Source of the DNA: an uncultured Eubacteriales bacterium | Lineage (GTDB): Bacteria; Bacillota_A; Clostridia; Oscillospirales; CAG-272 | Assembly: GCA_900555345.1 (NCBI GenBank) | Contig: USKS01000028.1 | Coordinates: forward strand, 1 to 11,154 | Direction: 5' to 3' | DNA length: 11,154 nt | In this document: positions 6,455-11,154 of the stretch, one piece after another | Position numbering within the stretch: the stretch's first letter is position 1 | Layout: every line of letters begins with the position of its first letter | Made by a program: the position numbers and the translations under genes | The notes under the pieces: model-generated | What the model was told of the DNA's origin: nothing | Seen by the model: only the letters and a program-made list of their open reading frames with translations | The model's database searches: none

Positions 6455-7357
6455 TTATATTTTTCTGTACTGTTCAATGTTGGATTTGAGCCTTGCATAA
6501 CGCTCCGCCGCCCAGTCCTCCATAGGCTTGCCGTCATAGGGTACTCTTGTTTTCGCCCAAAGCGTCCACAGATAGTCAACGTACAGCTTGTTGGCGAAAA
6601 AGCGCTTGAGATCGGCTGCCTCCGGCTCTCTGCCGAGATATGCTCTGAGAAGCTTCATATCCTCCTTTTCCGAGAATGCAGCTTCGATGGAGAGATCGGC
6701 AACGTCCCAAAGAGCATCGTTCATGCCGGCATACTCCCAGTCGATAAGATACATTCTGTCGCCGCCCGAAACTACCCAGTTTTCGCAAAGCACATCATTA
6801 TGGCACGGCACTTTTTTAATGTCGCATACGGAGTCAAGCTCGTCCTTTATTGCCATAACGACGGCTTTTACTTCGTCATAGTCGTCATACATAGGTACGT
6901 TATTATCAAAAATGATCTTTTCATACCCTGCTGCCATGTCGAACACTTCAAACGGTACGCCGGTGTCCTTTCCGCAATCGTGGAGACGGCGCATTATTGC
7001 AGCAGCCTGCTCTATCCTGTGATCGTCATGGAAAAGCTCCGCCGACATTGTAAGGGCATCCGGTATAAACTCCGTCACCTTTGAGCCGTCGTCGCCGAAA
7101 TGCAGAAGCTTTGCGTCAATGTCAAGGCTGCACGCAAGCTCGGTGCTTACTTTTTCGTCATCCCGGACGATAAGCTCCTCGGTCCCCTCCCCGGGGATCC
7201 TCACGACGTACTTTTCCCCGTTCGGAAACGCAACTCTGTACGTGCGGTTCGTCAGCCCTCCCATACGCGCTATGTCGGCGTAATCGCTGTGACCGACGAC
7301 GCTGTCAAGCAGCTTTGCAAAGGACATAAGGTCTCTTTCTTCGATTTCTCTTGTCAA
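6455..7357 (-). CDS. licA: LicA-like choline kinase
   Basis: This cytoplasmic kinase of about 300 residues is expected to phosphorylate choline with ATP. Numbered from an ATG five codons upstream (7372), it shows the glycine-rich segment MGGLTNRTYRV (37-47), VVRIPGEGTEELI (56-68), the catalytic loop CHNDVLCENWV (190-200, D193 and N198) and the metal-binding LIDWEYAGMND (209-219, D211), as in the choline/ethanolamine kinase (APH-fold) family. I chose TTG at 7357 as start: it lies 7 bases after a perfect GGAGGA and overlaps the licC TGA stop as TTGA, the usual arrangement for coupled translation. The ATG at 7372 would lie upstream of that site with no ribosome binding site of its own. Ethanolamine as substrate cannot be excluded. 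Confidence 0.92.
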   Translation of the reverse strand: MTREIEERDLMSFAKLLDSVVGHSDYADIARMGGLTNRTYRVAFPNGEKYVVRIPGEGTEELIVRDDEKVSTELACSLDIDAKLLHFGDDGSKVTEFIPDALTMSAELFHDDHRIEQAAAIMRRLHDCGKDTGVPFEVFDMAAGYEKIIFDNNVPMYDDYDEVKAVVMAIKDELDSVCDIKKVPCHNDVLCENWVVSGGDRMYLIDWEYAGMNDALWDVADLSIEAAFSEKEDMKLLRAYLGREPEAADLKRFFANKLYVDYLWTLWAKTRVPYDGKPMEDWAAERYARLKSNIEQYRKI

Positions 7358-7370
7358 TGAATTTTCCTCC
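7354..7370 (-). promoter_or_regulatory. Ribosome binding site and TTGA coupling of licC to licA
   Basis: On the minus strand the end of licC contains GGAGGA (7370-7365), then a 7-base spacer, then TTGA, in which the licA TTG start overlaps the licC TGA stop. This decides the licA start and predicts coupled translation, fixing the ratio of kinase to cytidylyltransferase. Confidence 0.7.
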
Positions 7371-8232
7371 ATTCTTTATTCTGATAATCGTATTTATATT
7401 CACAGCCGCCGAGAGTGAACAGAAAGCCGCACGCTTCCGTACTTCCGGCGCCTTTTACCGTTTTTATGCCGCGTATGTCGCTCTCGCGGCACCCTTCTTT
7501 TTCAGCGATGCTCTTTATTATCGCCGAGCGGGTGTCTTCTATATATGAACTGTCGAACTCCCTGAGCTCATCAAGGCAGTCGAACTCGAAAATGTCGCTG
7601 TCTTTGTAGCGGCGTATCTTCATCTTCAGCCGATCGAGATGCTCTGCGTATATTGCTTCCCACAGCTTATCCGCAGTTTCGGGTCTGTCATACTCGCGCG
7701 TGAGAACATCGACAAATTCTTTTGAAAAATCCTCGTTCCAGAACGTGTGACCCAGCATGTACCACGAATTCTCTCCGCCGACGGTAACACCGTTTACGTA
7801 TCCGTCGCTGCCCTCGGTCATGCACCATTCGTTTGTTTTTCCGTCCGCGTACAGGGCGGCGTAGTACGAATCATCAACTTCCGCTTCAAAGGGATCTGCG
7901 GTGAAATAGTTATCAGACGAGCAGATATATGTATTGCGCAGAAGATCGCGCACGGCGTATATTGTGGAATTGTTGTTGCGGACATTGTACGCGTCGTTTT
8001 CCACTATGGTAACGCCGAATTTTTCCCTGAGATACTCAAAGCTGTGCTTCATATATCCCGTCACGATGATAATATCATCGATCCCCGCTTCTTTCAGCTG
8101 CCTTATCTGGCGTTCTATAAGCACCTCTCCGCGAACGCTTATAAGCGATTTCGGCATTTCATATGAAAGCGGAGCAAATCTCGACGATGCGCCCGCCGCC
8201 ATTATAACTGCGTTATCAACTTTGTATGACAT
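7354..8232 (-). CDS. licC: LicC-like CTP:phosphocholine cytidylyltransferase
   Basis: The product is expected to make CDP-choline from CTP and phosphocholine in the cytoplasm. The N-terminal nucleotidyltransferase core (about 7-230) has AVIMAAGASSRFAPLSYEMP with KSL (8-30), the second-substrate stretch VENDAYNVRNNNSTIYAVRD (77-96) and the metal-binding aspartate in SSDNYF (D107). The NNxSTIYAV segment is characteristic of LicC-type rather than sugar-phosphate enzymes. At 292 residues it is about 60 longer than pneumococcal LicC; the extra C-terminal part (about 233-292) is a small cysteine-containing segment of unknown role. ACGGAGG stands 7 bases before the ATG. It overlaps licA by four bases and is separated from the upstream fusion gene by a hairpin. 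Confidence 0.88.
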   Translation of the reverse strand: MSYKVDNAVIMAAGASSRFAPLSYEMPKSLISVRGEVLIERQIRQLKEAGIDDIIIVTGYMKHSFEYLREKFGVTIVENDAYNVRNNNSTIYAVRDLLRNTYICSSDNYFTADPFEAEVDDSYYAALYADGKTNEWCMTEGSDGYVNGVTVGGENSWYMLGHTFWNEDFSKEFVDVLTREYDRPETADKLWEAIYAEHLDRLKMKIRRYKDSDIFEFDCLDELREFDSSYIEDTRSAIIKSIAEKEGCRESDIRGIKTVKGAGSTEACGFLFTLGGCEYKYDYQNKEWRKIH

Positions 8233-8258
8233 TTCTGCCCTCCGTATTTCCCAGGTTC

Positions 8259-8293
8259 AAAAGACCGTCGGGGCGAATATGACCCCGACGGTC
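8259..8293 (-). terminator. Terminator-like hairpin inside the operon
   Basis: A perfect 11-base-pair stem, GACCGTCGGGG (8263-8273) with CCCCGACGGTC (8283-8293), encloses a 9-base loop. On the minus strand it is followed by only four T. It lies between the fusion gene stop and licC, in an 82-base gap. No promoter is evident after it, so licC-licA-licB probably depend on read-through, making this a partial terminator that lowers downstream expression, or an mRNA-stabilising stem. Confidence 0.7.
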
Positions 8294-8314
8294 GGCAGTA
8301 TTTGTTTTTTTAGA

Positions 8315-11074
8315 TTACTTCTCTGTCTTCAATACTTCGTTTTCGGCAACCAGTTTCCAGTTAGCGTGATCCCATATGTTATCATGCACCGTATACCAAT
8401 CTCCCGCAATGAAAGTATTTCCGTTATTTGTAGATACATCCCATTCTGCGGAGTCGATGATGTACTGATCGTGAGCGTATTTGTCACTGCTGTCGATCTT
8501 TTTGCCGGTAAAGGGGTTTATCGGGTTGTCAATCACGCCCTGCATTGCGAGGGTGGGAACGTCGGCGGTTGTCATGAAATCATCCGACGTTTCAAATCCG
8601 GTAGAATTGAAGTCCTTCACCATAAGCAGCGGATAGCAACCGAGAACATCAAAACCATTATCAAGTTCAAGCTCTTCAAGCTGGTGCAGATTCTTTCCGT
8701 GGTCGGCGGTGATAATAATTCTCGTATTATCCCATATGCCCTGATCTCTCATGTAGTCAAACCAGTTGCCGAGCTCAAGCAGCGCCGCCATGTTTGCATG
8801 GTAGTGTATCATTTGAAAATCGGTTTCGATTTTCAGCGTTACGCCGTCAACGGTAAAGCGGTCCGCATTTTTCGTTTCATATTCGGTGTTGTCAACGTGC
8901 TGCGCGGGCTTATACTCAGGCTCCTGCAGAAGCATGGGCTCATGCGTTGTGTCGTTGGTCATCATAAGGAACGTATTATCGTCACCTGCCGATATATCGG
9001 TGATATACGGAAGGCTTTCAAGTACGTTGTAAGGCTCCATGAACGTTGCCGCAAGTCCGTCTGCGACATACAGTCCGTCTGTTGTCTGAACACCGTATGC
9101 ATCGCTTGCCTTACTGTCGGAGCGGTTGTAGTCGCCGTGATCGTACAGAGAGGCCTGAAGTGTGAGAGGCGAAGTTTTGAGAAGGCTGTAGCAGAAGAAG
9201 TTTCTGTTGTTCGCCTCAACTATCTGTTTCTTGAGCTCAACACTTGTGAAGCTGCCCTTGGTGTTATATGCTTTTACATCGGGATATTCGTCGAATATGC
9301 TGAGCGTAGGCGTCCAGGTGTAGTTTGCATAGGTAGGGTCGAACAAAGTGACTTTATATCCGTTTTTGTCAAACAGATCGGGCATGACCTTAAGTGCTTC
9401 GTTATGCTTGTCCACAAGAAGCTCGGTGTCGCGGGCATTCATTTTTGCCGGAGTATACTCATATCCGCCGAAAATCGTAGGTGTGCCGAAGTTAGTATAC
9501 TTACCGAAGGATGTCACGTTTTTGTAGTATGTAAATCCGTCGAACTGTTTAAGAAGCTCGGGCTTTTCGTTAAAGATGTACGGCACATACGCGCCCATAC
9601 CGCGGTCAAGCATTATAACTATAACGTTCTTGCCGTCCTTTGAAAGGGTCGTCCGCGCGCTCTCGCCCGAATCAGCTATCTGCTGTCTTATGGTGTCCAC
9701 GGACTTATTTATGCCCACGATATTGACAACAGACATACACACCATTGCCGCCGTTGCGATGGCAAGCACTTCTTTCATATGCTTTTTGAAGAACGTTACG
9801 ATCACCCACAAAACCACGGCAACCGCCAAAAGTATGCCTATATTGGCAAGCTGCTGCATTCTTGTAAAGCTTATATCATTCTCATATTTCAGAGTATTGG
9901 AGAGTATGCCGAGATTCTTGCCGAAGAACATATAGTCTACAATTGCAGCGCCGCACAGTATCCATATAAGCTTGTCCATAACAGCTTTGCCGGAGGGCTT
10001 TGCAAGCCAGTAGAATATGCCCATCCATATTACAAATATGCCGAATGCGATGCAAAACGCGCTGACAATATACCACACGGGGCTGTGGAAATAGTTGACG
10101 TCCACGAACTCCTGCGGGGAGGATTTGATAACTGCCGAGGGAATGAGTATTCCGCACAGAACGGACATAAACGCTCCGCCGGCGAAAAACAGCTTCTTAT
10201 CGGGTGTTTTTGTCGCATGCTTCAGCTCAAAATGAATTTTCTTGCCGACAAGCATTTTGATAAGCGGTATCTGCAGAACTACTGCAAGGCACAGGAACGC
10301 CGCAATACGGCGCGTGGTGGGAGTGCCGTAGAAAAACACACCGTAAACGCCGACTGCTGCGCCCGCGACGGAAGCGAGCACCGCGAGAATTTTATCCGCG
10401 TGGCGAAGCTTATAGAATATGGTTTTTACAAGCGAGAAAGCGTTGTTCAGGGTCCAGTAGAACACAAGACCCGAAGGGGATGTGTACAGGAAAAACAGAA
10501 AGAAGATCGCCATGCCGTACAGCTGAATTTTAGTTTTCAGCAGGCTGCCCTTTGTGAAGATAATGCAGGATATAAGGTTTATAAGCGTCATTATCACTGG
10601 CAGGACGTTTATGGTAAAACCGCCTATGGTAATAAGCCCGTCGGGGCGGCTGAGGTCGGCAATCGGACCGAGGGAAACGCCGTTCAGAAGCTCAAGATGC
10701 GAGAGAAACTGGTAAGCTGCAATAAAAAACGGAATCTCAAGCAGCAGCGAGACGGCTCCGCGCAGCATATACGTAGGCTTATAGTTGTTCTGCCTGTAAT
10801 ACGTCTGGAGAATCATCATCTTCTCGTCGCCGCTGAAGGTCTTCTTTATATGGGTAACGCCTTTATGAAGCTTAAGCTCCATTTGGCGTTCCTCCTCCTG
10901 CATGGCATCGGCGCGCTTGTACAGCGGCAGAACGAGAAAGTTCATTGCAAGGCTCAGAACTATTATGGATAGTCCCGGATTGTCCACTATCCGGTTCGCC
11001 ATCATATATATCACTTCGAACGCAAGCTCGAGCGGCTTCAGCAGAAGTGAATTAAGTATTGATAAAAACGACAT
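8315..11074 (-). CDS. YidC/Oxa1-like domain fused to a sulfatase-superfamily phosphotransferase-like domain
   Basis: This 919-residue membrane protein has three parts. Residues 1-225 resemble a YidC/Oxa1 insertase: NPGLSIIVLSLAMNFLVLPL (32-51), IKKTFSGDEKMM then YYRQNNYKP (76-100), LLLEIPFFIAAYQFLS (110-125) and SGLVFYWTLNN (201-211). Residues about 228-455 hold some seven further membrane segments. Residues about 480-919 form an alkaline-phosphatase/sulfatase-superfamily domain, expected outside the cell, with NVIVIMLDRGMGAY (483-496, metal ligand D490), GTPTIFGGYEYTP (530-542, nucleophile T531 or T533), NDTTHEP (707-713) and IIITADHGKN (786-795, D791 and H792). The catalytic half resembles lipoteichoic-acid-synthase-like or phosphoethanolamine-transferase-like enzymes. 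The groove arginine of typical YidC is Asn (N45). Its place upstream of licC-licA-licB suggests transfer of a phospho head group to a surface glycan or lipid; this is inference. Confidence 0.85.
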   Translation of the reverse strand: MSFLSILNSLLLKPLELAFEVIYMMANRIVDNPGLSIIVLSLAMNFLVLPLYKRADAMQEEERQMELKLHKGVTHIKKTFSGDEKMMILQTYYRQNNYKPTYMLRGAVSLLLEIPFFIAAYQFLSHLELLNGVSLGPIADLSRPDGLITIGGFTINVLPVIMTLINLISCIIFTKGSLLKTKIQLYGMAIFFLFFLYTSPSGLVFYWTLNNAFSLVKTIFYKLRHADKILAVLASVAGAAVGVYGVFFYGTPTTRRIAAFLCLAVVLQIPLIKMLVGKKIHFELKHATKTPDKKLFFAGGAFMSVLCGILIPSAVIKSSPQEFVDVNYFHSPVWYIVSAFCIAFGIFVIWMGIFYWLAKPSGKAVMDKLIWILCGAAIVDYMFFGKNLGILSNTLKYENDISFTRMQQLANIGILLAVAVVLWVIVTFFKKHMKEVLAIATAAMVCMSVVNIVGINKSVDTIRQQIADSGESARTTLSKDGKNVIVIMLDRGMGAYVPYIFNEKPELLKQFDGFTYYKNVTSFGKYTNFGTPTIFGGYEYTPAKMNARDTELLVDKHNEALKVMPDLFDKNGYKVTLFDPTYANYTWTPTLSIFDEYPDVKAYNTKGSFTSVELKKQIVEANNRNFFCYSLLKTSPLTLQASLYDHGDYNRSDSKASDAYGVQTTDGLYVADGLAATFMEPYNVLESLPYITDISAGDDNTFLMMTNDTTHEPMLLQEPEYKPAQHVDNTEYETKNADRFTVDGVTLKIETDFQMIHYHANMAALLELGNWFDYMRDQGIWDNTRIIITADHGKNLHQLEELELDNGFDVLGCYPLLMVKDFNSTGFETSDDFMTTADVPTLAMQGVIDNPINPFTGKKIDSSDKYAHDQYIIDSAEWDVSTNNGNTFIAGDWYTVHDNIWDHANWKLVAENEVLKTEK

Positions 11075-11154
11075 TTACTTGCCCTCTTTTACGGTTTTGA
11101 CTTCTTTTTTACGCACTGCAGCCGCAGCGTTTTCGGCGCGCAGCTTTTCAAGCT
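11075..11154 (-). CDS. C-terminal end of an unidentified gene (partial)
   Basis: The last 25 codons and TAA stop of a minus-strand reading frame run off the right edge. The visible tail, LEKLRAENAAAAVRKKEV and so on to KEGK, is highly charged and could be a flexible or coiled-coil end. Its TAA is directly followed by the ATG of the fusion gene with no bases between, and the ribosome binding site of that gene (GAGG) lies within this tail, which argues for a real, co-transcribed gene. The product cannot be named from so little sequence. Confidence 0.6.
   Translation of the reverse strand, partial: LEKLRAENAAAAVRKKEVKTVKEGK

Noticed and set aside
7934..9643. A 569-codon open frame on the plus strand opposite licC and the fusion gene
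   Set aside because: The minus-strand products have clear domains and ribosome binding sites. The plus-strand frame crosses two genes, has no domain and no credible start.
9779..10972. A 397-codon plus-strand frame opposite the YidC-like region
   Set aside because: It is a shadow of the minus-strand membrane domain; its translation is a charged, low-credibility sequence with no motif.

Overview
The window looks like gut-type Firmicutes DNA (class Clostridia, Oscillospiraceae/Ruminococcaceae-like). The evidence is strong purine-rich ribosome binding sites, a YabE-type G5/3D cell-wall protein beside rsmA (ksgA), and a lic-type choline operon. No rRNA, tRNA, CRISPR array, transposase or phage gene was seen.

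Left part (1 to about 4010): GC-rich DNA with codons ending in C or G. A near-consensus promoter, followed by a hairpin leader that contains a WalR-box-like direct repeat, drives a secreted YabE-like G5/3D protein. A bidirectional terminator separates it from a convergent TSUP (TauE/SafE) anion transporter. That gene is divergent from rsmA, the 16S rRNA adenine dimethyltransferase. After a structured intergenic stretch comes pckG, a GTP-type phosphoenolpyruvate carboxykinase.

Junction: pckG is an intact reading frame, but its codon use switches sharply between about 4010 and 4078. By hand count, alanine codons before this zone are 17 of 20 GCC/GCG; from position 4025 onward they are 34 of 35 GCA/GCT. 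AGA arginine codons and ATA isoleucine codons appear only in the 3' part. The gene is therefore a mosaic of two sources, made either by homologous recombination or by joining two genomes during assembly. Until this is settled, genes on the two sides should not be assumed to come from one organism.

Right part (about 4080 to 11154): less GC-rich DNA. pckG ends at tandem bidirectional terminators, followed by a hairpin-rich intergenic region. All remaining genes lie on the minus strand and are transcribed towards pckG. In transcription order they are: the tail of an unknown gene, a 919-residue fusion of a YidC/Oxa1-like domain to an extracellular sulfatase/alkaline-phosphatase-superfamily domain, a terminator-like hairpin, then licC (CTP:phosphocholine cytidylyltransferase-like), licA (choline kinase) and licB (choline permease, DMT family). 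LicB, LicA and LicC would import choline, phosphorylate it and activate it as CDP-choline. The fusion protein is a candidate for a membrane-linked head-group transfer or export step of the same surface decoration pathway, but that role is inferred from context only.
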